Shown: piece by piece, positions 21,579 to 33,022 of the stretch
How positions within the stretch are numbered: the stretch's first letter is position 1
Layout of the letters: the number at the start of each line of letters is the position of its first letter
DNA from: Piscinibacter sp. HJYY11
Lineage (GTDB): Bacteria; Pseudomonadota; Gammaproteobacteria; Burkholderiales; Burkholderiaceae_C
DNA length: 64,000 nt
Reading direction: 5' to 3'
NCBI RefSeq assembly: GCF_016735515.1
Contig: NZ_JAERQZ010000001.1
Span: 930,001-994,000, forward strand
The notes under the pieces: model-generated
Told to the model about the DNA's origin: nothing
Databases searched by the model: none
Seen by the model: the letters and a program-made list of their open reading frames with translations, nothing else
Translations under genes and position numbers: made by a program

Positions 21579-22217
21579 TCAGCGGCTGCCCGCCGCGAGC
21601 TTCACGCCGAGCCCGATGAACATCGCCCCCGCCGCTCGCTGCAGCCAGAGGCCGACCTGGCTGCCTTGCAACCGGCCGGCCAGGCGCTCGCACGCCGTGC
21701 CCGCCAGCCATCCGAACGCCAGCGTCACCAGCGTGCCGTTGACGGTGAAGATCAAGCCCAGCAGCGCGAAGCCCAGCGCCTGGTGCGGCGCATCCGGGGT
21801 CATGAACTGCGGCAGGAACGCGAGGAAGAACAGCGCCACCTTCGGGTTGAGCGCATTGGTCAGCACGCCGCGCCAGAACACGCGCCGCACGTCGGGCGCC
21901 ACCGCCTCGCGTGCATCGCCGGGCGAAGCCCGCAGCATGCCGATGCCCATCCACACCAGGTAGCCGGCACCGACCCATTTCACGAGGTTGAACGCCAGCT
22001 CGGAGCTGGCGAGCAGGGCCGACAGCCCGACCGTCGCCAGCGCCACGTGGAAGAGGCAGCCCGCCCCGATGCCCAGCGCCGCCAGCAGGCCCGCGCGCCG
22101 GCCTCCGCTGGCCGCGTGGCTCGCGACGTAAAGCATGTCGGCCCCGGGCGTGATGTTGAGCAGCAGCCCCGCCGCAACGAACAGCGGCAGGTTGTGCACG
22201 CCCAGGGATTCGAGCAT
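21579..22217 (-). CDS. LysE/RhtB-family exporter
   Basis: Inner-membrane protein of 212 residues with about six hydrophobic segments. The family motif LLLNITPGADMLYVASHAASGG lies near the N-terminus, and GVLTNALNPKVALFFLAFLPQF in the middle is the second conserved block. Members export amino acids, homoserine lactone or related solutes. The ATG at 22217 overlaps the DUF1993 stop in a TGATG arrangement, so the two are translationally coupled. Confidence 0.88.
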   Translation of the reverse strand: MLESLGVHNLPLFVAAGLLLNITPGADMLYVASHAASGGRRAGLLAALGIGAGCLFHVALATVGLSALLASSELAFNLVKWVGAGYLVWMGIGMLRASPGDAREAVAPDVRRVFWRGVLTNALNPKVALFFLAFLPQFMTPDAPHQALGFALLGLIFTVNGTLVTLAFGWLAGTACERLAGRLQGSQVGLWLQRAAGAMFIGLGVKLAAGSR

Positions 22218-22723
22218 CACGCGCCCCCGAGGAAGTCGGCCTTGCCCAGCTCCACGCCGTAGTGGCGCAGCAGCGCGTAGGCCGTCGTCACGTGGAAGTA
22301 GAAGTTCGGCGTGGCGAAATGCTTGAGGTAGGCCTCACCCTTCATCACCATCACGCCGTCGCGGCGCGGCACGTTGATGTCCTTCTCTTCGGTGCCGACG
22401 ATCTGCTCCGCCGGCACCGACTGGATGAAGGTGAGCGTCTTCGAGATACGCGCCTTCAGGTCACCCAGGCTGGCCTCGTTGTCCTCGTGCTTGGGCGCCT
22501 CGACGCCCCCCAGCCGGGCGACGCAGAACTTGGCCGTGTCGCAGGCGATCTGCACCTGCCGGGTGAAGGGCAGCATGTCGGGCGCGAGGCGCGCCACGAG
22601 GTACACCGCCGGGTCGAACTTCTTCGCCTGCGCGTGGGCCTCGGCCTTGTCGATGAACTTGCTCAGGTTGGTGAGCATGCGGACGAACATCGGCACGCTC
22701 GCCGAGTGCATGGTGATGGGCAT
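22217..22723 (-). CDS. DUF1993 family protein
   Basis: Protein of 168 residues, cytoplasmic, helical. It begins SVPMFVRMLTNLSKFIDKAEAHA and ends with PNFYFHVTTAYALLRHYGVELGKADFLG, the conserved termini of DUF1993, a DinB-like four-helix-bundle family of unknown function. The conserved His residues could bind metal as in DinB relatives, but this is inference. It is first in a two-gene operon with the LysE exporter. Upstream, 101 bases separate it from the divergent dehydrogenase, enough for both promoters. Confidence 0.85.
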   Translation of the reverse strand: MPITMHSASVPMFVRMLTNLSKFIDKAEAHAQAKKFDPAVYLVARLAPDMLPFTRQVQIACDTAKFCVARLGGVEAPKHEDNEASLGDLKARISKTLTFIQSVPAEQIVGTEEKDINVPRRDGVMVMKGEAYLKHFATPNFYFHVTTAYALLRHYGVELGKADFLGGA

Positions 22724-22824
22724 GGGGGAATCTCCGTTGTGGTGTCGGTATTTTTGGGAGCCCGGATGCTACTGCGGACGGGCACAATCGGCCGGTCCTT
22801 CCGAGATGGCCTCACGCCCCCCTG

Positions 22825-23835
22825 ATGAACATCATCATCCTCGACGACTACCAAGACGCGGTGCGCAAGCTCAAGTGCGCCACGCGCCTCGAGCAGCTGA
22901 ACGCCAAGGTCTTCACCAACACGGTCAAAGGCATCGGCCAGCTCTCGGTGCGCCTGCGCGACGCCGAAGTCCTGGTGCTGATCCGCGAGCGCACCCACTT
23001 CCCACGCCAGCTCCTCGAGAAGCTGCCCAAGCTCAAGCTGATCGTGCAGACCGGGCGCGTGGGGCCGCACATCGACGTCGAGACCTGCACGCGGCTGGGC
23101 ATCGCGGTGGCCGAGGGCACCGGCTCGCCGGTGGCACCGGCCGAGCTGACCTGGGCGCTGATCATGGCGGCGATGCGCCGCCTGCCGCAGTACATCGGCA
23201 ACCTGAAGCACGGCGCCTGGCAGCAGTCGGGACTGAAGTCGGCCTCGATGCCGTCCAACTTTGGCATCGGCATGGTGCTCAAGGGCAAGACGCTCGGCAT
23301 CTGGGGCTACGGCCGCATCGGCGAGCTGGTGGCGGGCTACGGCCGCGCCTTTGGCATGAACGTGATCGTGTGGGGCAGCGAGTCCTCGCGCGAGAAGGCA
23401 GTGGCCGCGGGCCACACCGCGGCCGGGTCGCGCGAAGCCTTCTTCGAGCAGGCCGACGTGCTGAGCCTTCACGTGCGCCTGTCCGACGCGACACGCGGCA
23501 TGGTCAAGCTCGATGACCTCTGGCGCATGAAGCCGACCGCCCTGCTCATCAACACCTCGCGCGCCGAGCTGATCGAGGAAGGCGCACTCGTCTCGGCCCT
23601 CAACCGCGGCCACCCCGGCATGGCGGCGGTCGATGTGTTCGAGAGCGAGCCCATCCTGCAAGGCCACCCGCTGCTGCGGCTGGAAAACGCCATCTGCACG
23701 CCGCACATCGGCTACGTCGAACAAGACAGCTACGAGATGTACTTCGGCGCGGCCTTCGACCACGTCGTCAATTTCGTCAACGGCAACCCGACGGGCATCG
23801 TGAATCCAGCCGCCCTCAAGGTCTTGCGGGGATGA
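22825..23835 (+). CDS. D-2-hydroxyacid dehydrogenase family protein
   Basis: Protein of 336 residues. It has the NAD-binding Rossmann motif GIWGYGRIGELVAGYGRAFG and the catalytic blocks INTSRAELIEEGAL (Arg), the downstream Glu in AVDVFESEP, and CTPHIGYVEQDSYE (His). The N-terminal substrate domain with VQTGRVGPHIDVE and GSPVAPAELTWALIM is typical of phosphoglycerate-dehydrogenase-like oxidoreductases. It would reduce a 2-keto acid or oxidise a D-2-hydroxy acid in the cytoplasm. Its stop overlaps the MFS carrier start, which suggests the carrier moves the same or a related organic acid. The exact substrate is not predictable. Confidence 0.9.
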   Translation: MNIIILDDYQDAVRKLKCATRLEQLNAKVFTNTVKGIGQLSVRLRDAEVLVLIRERTHFPRQLLEKLPKLKLIVQTGRVGPHIDVETCTRLGIAVAEGTGSPVAPAELTWALIMAAMRRLPQYIGNLKHGAWQQSGLKSASMPSNFGIGMVLKGKTLGIWGYGRIGELVAGYGRAFGMNVIVWGSESSREKAVAAGHTAAGSREAFFEQADVLSLHVRLSDATRGMVKLDDLWRMKPTALLINTSRAELIEEGALVSALNRGHPGMAAVDVFESEPILQGHPLLRLENAICTPHIGYVEQDSYEMYFGAAFDHVVNFVNGNPTGIVNPAALKVLRG

Positions 23836-25049
23836 CCGCCTCCGCAGAGCTCACACCGCACCAGCAAGTCACCCGCGCCCGATGGGCGCTGATGGCCGGC
23901 AACTTCGCCATCGGCTGTGGCGTGATGGTGGTGGCGGGCTCGTTGAACGACCTGATCCGCTCGCTCGAGGTGAGCGTGGCGCTCGGCGGCCAGCTGATCT
24001 CGATCGCCGCGGTGATGATGTGCTTCGGCGCCCCTGTGCTCGCCGCCCTGCTCGGCCACTGGGACCGGCGCCGCCTGCTGGTGCTGTCGCTCGTGTGGTT
24101 CGCCATCGGCCACGGCCTGTCGGCCATCGCGCCCAACTACGCCTTGCTGCTGCCGCTGCGCGCGCTCTGCGTGGTGGCAGCGGCGGTCTACACGCCGCAG
24201 GCCGCAGCGGCCATTGGCTTCGTCGCGCCGCCCGAGGAGCGCGGCCGCTCGATCATCTTCATCTTCCTCGGCTGGTCGGTCGCCTCGGTGGTGGGCATGC
24301 CGATGCACAGCTACATCGGCGAGGAATACGGCTGGCGCTGGGCTTTCGGCCTGGTCACCCTGCTCTCGGCCGGCGCCGCGTGGTGGGTGTGGGTGGTGAT
24401 GCCCGACGGCATCAAGCCGCCCACCATGCGCCTGGCCGACTGGCGCGAGGTCTTCACGCACCCGGTGCTGATGGCCATCGTGCTGGTCACGGCCTTGTGT
24501 GGCGCGGGCCAGTTCACGCTCTTCGCCTACATGGCGCCCTACTACCGCCAGGTGATCGGGGCCAACGCGGCCGAGACCAGCTTCCTCTTCTTCTGGACGG
24601 GCGCCTTCGGCCTGCTCGGCAACCTGCTGCTCTCGCGCTACATCGACCGCATCGGCGCCGCACGCATCGTCGCGGTCTCGATGGTGGGCATGGCCATCAG
24701 CATGCTGGCCTGGCCGCTCGCCACCGGCGTGATCTCGATGGCGCTGGTGATCCTGCCGTGGGGCCTGGGCGGCTTCGCGTCCAACTCGGCGCAGCAGGCG
24801 CGGCTGGGGCTCGCGGCACCGCACCTGGCCACCGCGCTGATGGCGCTCAACTCGTCGGCCATCTACCTCGGCCAGGCGGTGGGCGCCGCGGGCGGCGGCA
24901 TCGTGGTCGCGGCGCACGCCGCGCTCGGCGAATCAGGCCGCGACCTCTACAAGAGCCTGCACTGGATCGCCGCCGCCTGGGTGATCGTCGCCCTCGCGCT
25001 GAGCGTGTGGGCGCAGCGCCAGACCATCAAGCTCGGCGGCAAGGTCTGA
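23832..25049 (+). CDS. MFS transporter
   Basis: Inner-membrane protein of 405 residues with 12 predicted hydrophobic segments in two halves. The loop GHWDRRRLLVLS between segments 2 and 3 is the MFS motif A, and SRYIDRIGAARIV is its counterpart in the second half. It resembles arabinose-efflux/AraJ-type permeases. The ATGA overlap with the dehydrogenase stop indicates translational coupling, so an organic-acid or related substrate is likely but not shown. Confidence 0.88.
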   Translation: MTASAELTPHQQVTRARWALMAGNFAIGCGVMVVAGSLNDLIRSLEVSVALGGQLISIAAVMMCFGAPVLAALLGHWDRRRLLVLSLVWFAIGHGLSAIAPNYALLLPLRALCVVAAAVYTPQAAAAIGFVAPPEERGRSIIFIFLGWSVASVVGMPMHSYIGEEYGWRWAFGLVTLLSAGAAWWVWVVMPDGIKPPTMRLADWREVFTHPVLMAIVLVTALCGAGQFTLFAYMAPYYRQVIGANAAETSFLFFWTGAFGLLGNLLLSRYIDRIGAARIVAVSMVGMAISMLAWPLATGVISMALVILPWGLGGFASNSAQQARLGLAAPHLATALMALNSSAIYLGQAVGAAGGGIVVAAHAALGESGRDLYKSLHWIAAAWVIVALALSVWAQRQTIKLGGKV

Positions 25050-25062
25050 CGCCGAGGCCCGA

Positions 25063-26046
25063 TCACCAGCGCTGGTGCACGTGGGGCTTGGCGAAGCGCT
25101 CGTAGACCTGCTGCACGGCCGCCATCGTTTCGGGCGAGATCGGCGGCAGGTCGGCCGCCGCGGCGTTGTCTTCCACCTGCTTCGGCGAGCGGCCACCGGG
25201 GATGCTGCAGGTCACCGCCGGGTGCATCTGGATCCAGCGCAGCGCAAACTGCGCCAGCGTCTGGCCGGCGGGCACGAGCGGCTTGAGCGCTTCCACCGCC
25301 TGCAGGCCGAGCTCGAAGTCGAGGCCGGAGAAGGTCTCGCCCTTGTCGAAGGCGGCGCCCTCGCGGTTGAAGTTGCGGTGGTCGTCCTGCGCGAAGGTCG
25401 ACTCGCGCGTGAGCTTGCCGCTGAGCAGCCCTGACGACAGCGGCAGCCGCGCGAGGATGCCGACGCCACGCCGCTGTGCTACAGCGAAGAAAAGATCGGC
25501 CGGCCGCTGGCGGAAGATGTTGTAGATGATCTGGATCGATTGAACGCCGGGGTACTCGATCGCCTTGAGCGCCTCTTCGACCTTCTCGACGCTCACGCCG
25601 TAGTGGCGCAGCTTGCCGGCCTTCACCAGCCCATCGAGCGCGTCGAACACCTCGGGCCGGTACAGCACCTCCACCGGCGGGCAATGCAGCTGCAGCAGGT
25701 CGATCGCCTCGACCTCGAGGTTCTTCAGGCTGCGCTCGATGAAGGCAGTGAGGTTGGCCTTGTTGTAGCCGTCAGCCGTGTGCGGCGACAGACGCCGACC
25801 CGCCTTGCTCGCCACGTAGAACGGCTCCGAACGCTCACGGCGCAGGCGCGCGATCAGCCGCTCGCTGTGGCCGTCGCCATAGACGTCGGCGGTGTCGAAG
25901 AAGTTGATGCCGAGGTCGAGCGCGCGGTGCAGCGCCTTCATGGAAGCATCGTCGTCAACGGCGCCCCAGGTGCCGCCGATGGCCCAGGCGCCGAAGCTGA
26001 CGGTCGAGACGTTCCAGCCGGTGCGGCCGAGCGGGCGGTATTGCAT
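25063..26046 (-). CDS. aldo/keto reductase
   Basis: Protein of 327 residues, a TIM-barrel NADPH oxidoreductase. The catalytic tetrad is visible: Asp and Tyr in NFFDTADVYGDGHSE, Lys in YVASKAGRRL, and His in DLLQLHCPP. The C-terminal NADPH-binding segment is TCSIPGGRSPKQVEDN. It would reduce aldehydes or ketones, possibly sugars. It is convergent with the MFS gene (13 bases) and divergent from the LacI regulator (160 bases); it could belong to that regulon, though nothing in the sequence proves it. Confidence 0.92.
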   Translation of the reverse strand: MQYRPLGRTGWNVSTVSFGAWAIGGTWGAVDDDASMKALHRALDLGINFFDTADVYGDGHSERLIARLRRERSEPFYVASKAGRRLSPHTADGYNKANLTAFIERSLKNLEVEAIDLLQLHCPPVEVLYRPEVFDALDGLVKAGKLRHYGVSVEKVEEALKAIEYPGVQSIQIIYNIFRQRPADLFFAVAQRRGVGILARLPLSSGLLSGKLTRESTFAQDDHRNFNREGAAFDKGETFSGLDFELGLQAVEALKPLVPAGQTLAQFALRWIQMHPAVTCSIPGGRSPKQVEDNAAAADLPPISPETMAAVQQVYERFAKPHVHQRW

Positions 26047-26206
26047 CTGATGTCTCCTGCATGCTTTGAGTGAGCCGCGCAGGATAGAGAGCCGCAGCGC
26101 TCGCGTCCAATCTCGATTGCAAAGGTCGCGATGCCGTAACCGGCATGTATCGCGAATCAGCCCGTCCGCTCGACGCTATAGTCCCCGCGACTTTCCACGA
26201 CCGACG

Positions 26207-27274
26207 ATGGCCACCGACGAGACCTCCTCCGCGCACACCGGAGCCCGAAGCGGGCGGGTGCGCCTGACGCTCGCCGACGTGGCCGCCAAGCTGGACATCA
26301 GCCGCACCACCGTCTCCAACGCCTTCAACCGGCCGGAGCAGCTCTCGAAGGAGTTGCGCGAGACCATCCTCTCGACCGCCCGCGAGCTCGGCTACTTCGG
26401 CCCCGACCCAAAGGCCCGCGCGCTGCGCCGCAAGGAGCTGCGCGAGGTCGCGCTCGTCTTCCACCACGACCTGCCCTACGCCTTCAACGACCCGCTCACG
26501 CTCGACTTCATGCGCGGCGTGGCGAGGCAGCTGCAGCAGCGCGGCCTCACGCTGCAGCTCATCCCCATGTTCTCGCGCCAGATCGAGCCCACGCTCGACG
26601 TTGCGTTCCAGACCACGGCCGATGCACTGATCTTCCACGCCGAGGTACCCCCGGAGTTCGCCCCGATGGTTCGCGCGGCGCCCTTGCCGCTGGTGGTGGT
26701 CGACACCATGGTGCCGGGGGCGGCGTCGGTCTGCCTCGAAGACCGTCGTGGTGCCGAACTCGCCATGGCGCATGCACTGAAAGCGAAGCCCGATGTCGTG
26801 CTCGTGCTGTGCTTCTTCGTTGCGGAAGAACCGATGAAGCGGGCGCAGGCCGCACGCGCACCGCGCAGCCCGTTCAACGCTTGCGAGCGAGTGGCCGGCT
26901 ACGCCCAAGCGGCACGGCGCGCCGGTTTCGATGCCTCGCGAATCGTGTGGCACATCGTCGACGACGGTGACCCCGAAACCGCAGCGCTGCGCGCCGTCGA
27001 GCAGGAGCGCGCCCGACTCAGCAAGCACAAGCGCATCGCGCTGGTCGCGGCGAGCGACCGCATCGCACTCGCTGCCATGGGCGCGATGCGCACTTGGCCA
27101 AGCGTGGAGCTGGTGTCAGTGGTCGGCTTCGACGACATCCCCGCCGCTGCCGCCGCCGGCCTCACCACCATCCGGCAGGACGGCGTCGAAAAAGGCGAAA
27201 GCGCCGTGCGCGTGGTGCTCGACGACGAGCCCTCGGTGGTGCTGCCGCTCACGCTCGTGCCTCGAGACACCTGA
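26207..27274 (+). CDS. LacI-family regulator of the maltose module
   Basis: Protein of 355 residues. The N-terminal helix-turn-helix is at about 20-45 (LTLADVAAKLDISRTTVSNAF) with the hinge helix region that follows (PDPKARALRRKE); the rest is a periplasmic-binding-protein-like effector domain ending in VVGFDDIPAAAAAGLTTIRQD, the family's C-terminal signature. It stands immediately before the alpha-glucosidase/maltose transporter genes on the same strand. Two matching palindromes in the 181 bases after it are plausible operators. The arrangement resembles the agl operons of rhizobia, where AglR is a LacI protein. The effector is probably a maltose-type sugar. The ATG at 26207 was chosen over upstream codons because they lie in the divergent promoter region. 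Confidence 0.9.
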   Translation: MATDETSSAHTGARSGRVRLTLADVAAKLDISRTTVSNAFNRPEQLSKELRETILSTARELGYFGPDPKARALRRKELREVALVFHHDLPYAFNDPLTLDFMRGVARQLQQRGLTLQLIPMFSRQIEPTLDVAFQTTADALIFHAEVPPEFAPMVRAAPLPLVVVDTMVPGAASVCLEDRRGAELAMAHALKAKPDVVLVLCFFVAEEPMKRAQAARAPRSPFNACERVAGYAQAARRAGFDASRIVWHIVDDGDPETAALRAVEQERARLSKHKRIALVAASDRIALAAMGAMRTWPSVELVSVVGFDDIPAAAAAGLTTIRQDGVEKGESAVRVVLDDEPSVVLPLTLVPRDT

Positions 27275-27278
27275 AAGC

Positions 27279-27293
27279 TGTACCTCGGGTACA
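27279..27293. promoter_or_regulatory. palindrome 1, candidate LacI-type operator
   Basis: TGTACCTCGGGTACA: perfect 6-base arms around TCG. It starts 5 bases after the LacI stop codon. Its design, TGTAnC-n3-GnTAC, is shared with the site at 27383-27397. Confidence 0.5.
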
Positions 27294-27382
27294 TATGAGC
27301 CGGACCCTAGGGTTACCCCGCTCTTTCTCGATTCAGAAGCTTCACTAAAGTCGAGCCCAGCCTGAAGTTCGGCCCTCGTTGA

Positions 27383-27397
27383 TGTAACCGCGTTACC
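27383..27397. promoter_or_regulatory. palindrome 2, candidate LacI-type operator
   Basis: TGTAACCGCGTTACC: 5-base arms GTAAC/GTTAC around CGC, 104 bases from the first site (about ten helical turns). It lies 59 bases before the alpha-glucosidase ATG. The rare hexamer CCTAGG overlaps its right edge (27396-27401) and also occurs at 27306-27311 next to another GTTAC. Confidence 0.5.
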
Positions 27398-27455
27398 TAG
27401 GTTCGCCTTGCATCTGAATCGTTCAAGAGCACAAGAAATCGTCCTGACACAGCCC

Positions 27456-29126
27456 ATGAAGAGCGAGCCCCAGACCGTGCTGGCCGCGGCATCCCACGAC
27501 CGCGATTGGTGGCGCGGCGCCGTCATCTACCAGATCTACCCGCGCAGCTTCGCCGATGGCAATGGCGACGGTGTCGGCGACTTCGCCGGCATGGTCGAGC
27601 GCCTGCCCTACATCGCGAGCCTCGGCGTCGACGCGGTGTGGGTCTCGCCCTTCTTCCGCTCGCCGATGAAGGACTTCGGCTACGACGTCAGCGACTACCG
27701 CGACGTCGACCCGCTTTTCGGCACGCTGCAGGACTTCGACCACTTCGTCGCCCGCGCCCACGAGCTCGGCCTCAAGGTCGTCGTTGACCAGGTGCTCTCC
27801 CACAGCTCCGACCAGCACCCCTGGTTCATCCAGAGCCGCGCCAGCCGCGACAACGCCCGTGCCGACTGGTACGTCTGGGCCGACCCCAAGGCCGACGGCA
27901 CGCCGCCCAACAACTGGCTCAGCATCTTCGGCGGCTCGGCCTGGCAGTGGGACACGCGCCGCCGCCAGTACTACCTGCACAACTTCCTCGCGAGCCAGCC
28001 GGACCTCAACTTCCACAACCCCGAGGTCCAGAAGCAGCTGCTCGACGACTTGCGCTTCTGGCTAGACCGTGGTGTTGACGGCTTCCGCTTCGACGCCTGC
28101 ATCTTCCATTTCCACGACCTGCAGCTGCGCGACAACCCGCCGGCCCAGAAGGCCGACACGCTCTCGGTGCCCGCCTCCAACCCCTACAGCTTCCAGCGCC
28201 ACCTCTACGACAAGACGCAGCCCGAGAACATCGGCTTCCTGCAGAAGATCCGCACCCTTCTCGACGAATACGGCGCGGCCAGCGTGGGCGAGATCGGTGA
28301 CGACGACTCGATCAAGACCATGGCCGCCTACACCTGCGGCGGCGACAAGCTGCACATGGCCTACAGCTTCAACCTGTTGTCGGCCGAGACCGGCGCGGCG
28401 TACATCCGCCGCCAGGTCGAGGAGCTCGAAGCCCAGATCGCCGACGGCTGGACGAGCTGGTCGATCGGCAACCACGACGTGCCGCGCTTCCTCACCCGCT
28501 GGGGCGGCGTGGGTGCCACGGCCGACTACACCAAGGTGGCGCTGGCTATGCTCTCGTCGCTGCGCGGCAGCGTGTGCTGGTGGCAGGGCGATGAGCTCGC
28601 GTTGACCGAAGCCGAGATCCCCTACGAGAAGATCCAGGACCCGTACGGCATCACCTTCTGGCCCGAGTTCAAGGGCCGCGATGGCTGCCGCACGCCGATG
28701 CCGTGGTCGCGCGACCTCGTGCACGCCGGCTTCAGCGGCGGCCGCGAGGTCGAGCCCTGGCTGCCGGTGCCGGCCGAGCATGCGGCCCGCGCCGTCGACG
28801 CGAGCGAAGCCGACCCGACTTCACCCCTGCACTTCATGCGCCGACTGCTGGCTTGGCGCAAGACGGAGCTGAGGCTGCTGCGTGGCGGCATCCGCTTCGT
28901 CGACACGGCCGAGCCGGTGCTGGCCTTCTACCGCACGCCCGACCAAGGCCCGGAGCTGCTGTGCGTCTTCAACCTCGGCCGCACGCCGGTCGAGATCGAC
29001 GTGCCGGCCACCGGCCTGAGGCAGATCGTGACGCAGGTCGACGCGCAACTCGAAGGCAGCGTCGCCAATGAGCGCATCACCCTGCCCGCGCATGGTTTCT
29101 TCTACGGGCAGCACGGCAGCGTCTAA
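27456..29126 (+). CDS. GH13 alpha-glucosidase
   Basis: Protein of 556 residues of the alpha-amylase superfamily, without a signal peptide, so cytoplasmic. It has the GH13 regions: VVVDQVLSHSSDQHPWF (region I), DGFRFDACIFHFHD with the nucleophile Asp (II), SVGEIGDDD with the acid/base Glu (III), and SIGNHDVPRF with the transition-state Asp (IV). QIYPRSFADGNGDGVGDF marks the oligo-1,6-glucosidase/alpha-glucosidase group. It would release glucose from maltose, maltodextrins or other alpha-glucosides imported by the MalEFGK genes that follow. The ATG at 27456 was preferred to an upstream TTG at 27408, which lies close to the operator. malK begins 9 bases after its stop. Confidence 0.92.
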   Translation: MKSEPQTVLAAASHDRDWWRGAVIYQIYPRSFADGNGDGVGDFAGMVERLPYIASLGVDAVWVSPFFRSPMKDFGYDVSDYRDVDPLFGTLQDFDHFVARAHELGLKVVVDQVLSHSSDQHPWFIQSRASRDNARADWYVWADPKADGTPPNNWLSIFGGSAWQWDTRRRQYYLHNFLASQPDLNFHNPEVQKQLLDDLRFWLDRGVDGFRFDACIFHFHDLQLRDNPPAQKADTLSVPASNPYSFQRHLYDKTQPENIGFLQKIRTLLDEYGAASVGEIGDDDSIKTMAAYTCGGDKLHMAYSFNLLSAETGAAYIRRQVEELEAQIADGWTSWSIGNHDVPRFLTRWGGVGATADYTKVALAMLSSLRGSVCWWQGDELALTEAEIPYEKIQDPYGITFWPEFKGRDGCRTPMPWSRDLVHAGFSGGREVEPWLPVPAEHAARAVDASEADPTSPLHFMRRLLAWRKTELRLLRGGIRFVDTAEPVLAFYRTPDQGPELLCVFNLGRTPVEIDVPATGLRQIVTQVDAQLEGSVANERITLPAHGFFYGQHGSV

Positions 29127-29135
29127 GGTCACGTC

Positions 29136-30221
<1,086 letters not shown>

Positions 30222-30253
30222 CAAGACCTCACCACAACCAGGAGACATCCAGC

Positions 30254-31447
<1,194 letters not shown>

Positions 31448-31468
31448 GTCTTCGTCCTCGCGGGCCCC

Positions 31469-33010
31469 ATGCCGACACACAAGAAAAATTCGCCGCGCTG
31501 GTTCGGCCCGCTCATCCTGATCGCGGCCCTGCTGGCCGCGCTCTACATCGTGGTGGTGGTCCACGCCGCAGGCCAGACGCTGCTGGCCGCCACCCTCCTC
31601 TTCATCACCGCGCTCGCAGCGTGGCTCTACACCTCGCCACGGTTCTACGCGTGGCGCTATCTCTTCCCGGGCATCGCCGCGGCGATGGTGTTCGTGGTGT
31701 TTCCGATGCTCTACACCATCGGCATCGGCTTCACCAACTACAGCTCGGCCAACCTGCTGAGCTTCCAGCGGGCGACGCAGTACCACCTCGACGAGACCGC
31801 GCCCGCCGAAGGTGACCCGCTCGCGTTCACGCTGCACGCCGACGGCCCGGAGTTCCGCGTGCGCCTGAGCGACCCGGACGACGAAGCCAAGGCCTGGGTC
31901 TCGGGCCCGCTCGCGCTCAAGAACAACGCACCGCTCAAGCTGGCTGTCGAGCCGGCACCGCAGGTGAAGCTGCCGCTGGGCGAGCCGCTGCCCCTGCGCG
32001 ACGTCATCCAGCGCCAGGCGGCTCTCAAGGCCCTGACCTTCGAGCTGCCCGGCGGCCGCCAGGTGGTGATGACCGGCCTGCGCCAGTTCTCGGGTCTGGA
32101 GAAGGTCTACGAACAACGCGAACCCGGCGTACTGGTCAACAAGCGCACCGGCGAGCTGCTCAAGGCCAATCACCAGACGGGCTTCTACGAGAAGGCCAAT
32201 GGCGAGCGCGTGACCCCCGGCTTCCAGGTCGGCGTGGGCTTCGACAACTATCGCCGCATCTTCACCGAGCCCGCCTTCCGCGAGCCCTTCCTGCGCATCT
32301 TCGTGTGGACGGTCGCGTTCGCCGGGCTCACCGTGCTCTTCGCCGCCTCGCTGGGCATGCTGCTCGCCGTGCTGCTGAACTGGGATGCGCTGCGCTTCAA
32401 GGGCGTCTACCGCGTGCTGCTCTTCCTGCCGTATGCGGTGCCGGGGTTCATCTCCATCCTCGTCTTCCGCGGCCTCTTCAACAACAACTTCGGCGAGATC
32501 AACCTGATCCTCGATGCGCTGTTCGGCATCCGCCCCACCTGGTTCTCCGACCCGACGCTCGCGAAGGCGATGCTGCTCATCGTCAACGTGTGGCTGGGCT
32601 ACCCGTACATGATGCTGGTGTGCATGGGCCTCATCCGCGCCATCCCGGCCGACCTGTACGAAGCCTCGGCGGTGGCCGGTGCCGGGCCGCTGACCAACTT
32701 CTTCCGCATCACCGCGCCGCTCGTGATCAAGCCGCTCACGCCGCTGCTGATCGCCGCCTTCGCGTTCAACTTCAACAACTTCGTACTGATCTCGCTGTTG
32801 ACCGGTGGCCGGCCCGACTTCCTCGACACCACCGTGCCCGCCGGCACCACCGACCTCCTGGTGTCGTACACCTACCGCATCGCCTTCGAAGACTCGGGCC
32901 AGCAGTTCGGCCTCGCTGCGGCTGTCTCCACCGTCATCTTCCTGATGGTGGCGGCGATCTCGATGGTGCAGATCAAGTTCACGCGGATCGCGCGCGATCC
33001 CGCCCGCTGA
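31469..33010 (+). CDS. malF: maltose ABC permease MalF
   Basis: Inner-membrane permease of 513 residues, nearly the length of E. coli MalF. Three hydrophobic segments (about 11-90) are followed by a large soluble insert of roughly 180 residues (about 95-265), which corresponds to the periplasmic P2 domain that contacts MalE, then the permease core. The EAA loop for MalK coupling is IPADLYEASAVAGAGPLTNFF. Most non-enterobacterial CUT1 permeases lack the P2 insert. It pairs with malG 12 bases downstream. Confidence 0.94.
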   Translation: MPTHKKNSPRWFGPLILIAALLAALYIVVVVHAAGQTLLAATLLFITALAAWLYTSPRFYAWRYLFPGIAAAMVFVVFPMLYTIGIGFTNYSSANLLSFQRATQYHLDETAPAEGDPLAFTLHADGPEFRVRLSDPDDEAKAWVSGPLALKNNAPLKLAVEPAPQVKLPLGEPLPLRDVIQRQAALKALTFELPGGRQVVMTGLRQFSGLEKVYEQREPGVLVNKRTGELLKANHQTGFYEKANGERVTPGFQVGVGFDNYRRIFTEPAFREPFLRIFVWTVAFAGLTVLFAASLGMLLAVLLNWDALRFKGVYRVLLFLPYAVPGFISILVFRGLFNNNFGEINLILDALFGIRPTWFSDPTLAKAMLLIVNVWLGYPYMMLVCMGLIRAIPADLYEASAVAGAGPLTNFFRITAPLVIKPLTPLLIAAFAFNFNNFVLISLLTGGRPDFLDTTVPAGTTDLLVSYTYRIAFEDSGQQFGLAAAVSTVIFLMVAAISMVQIKFTRIARDPAR

Positions 33011-33022
33011 AAGGACAACACG

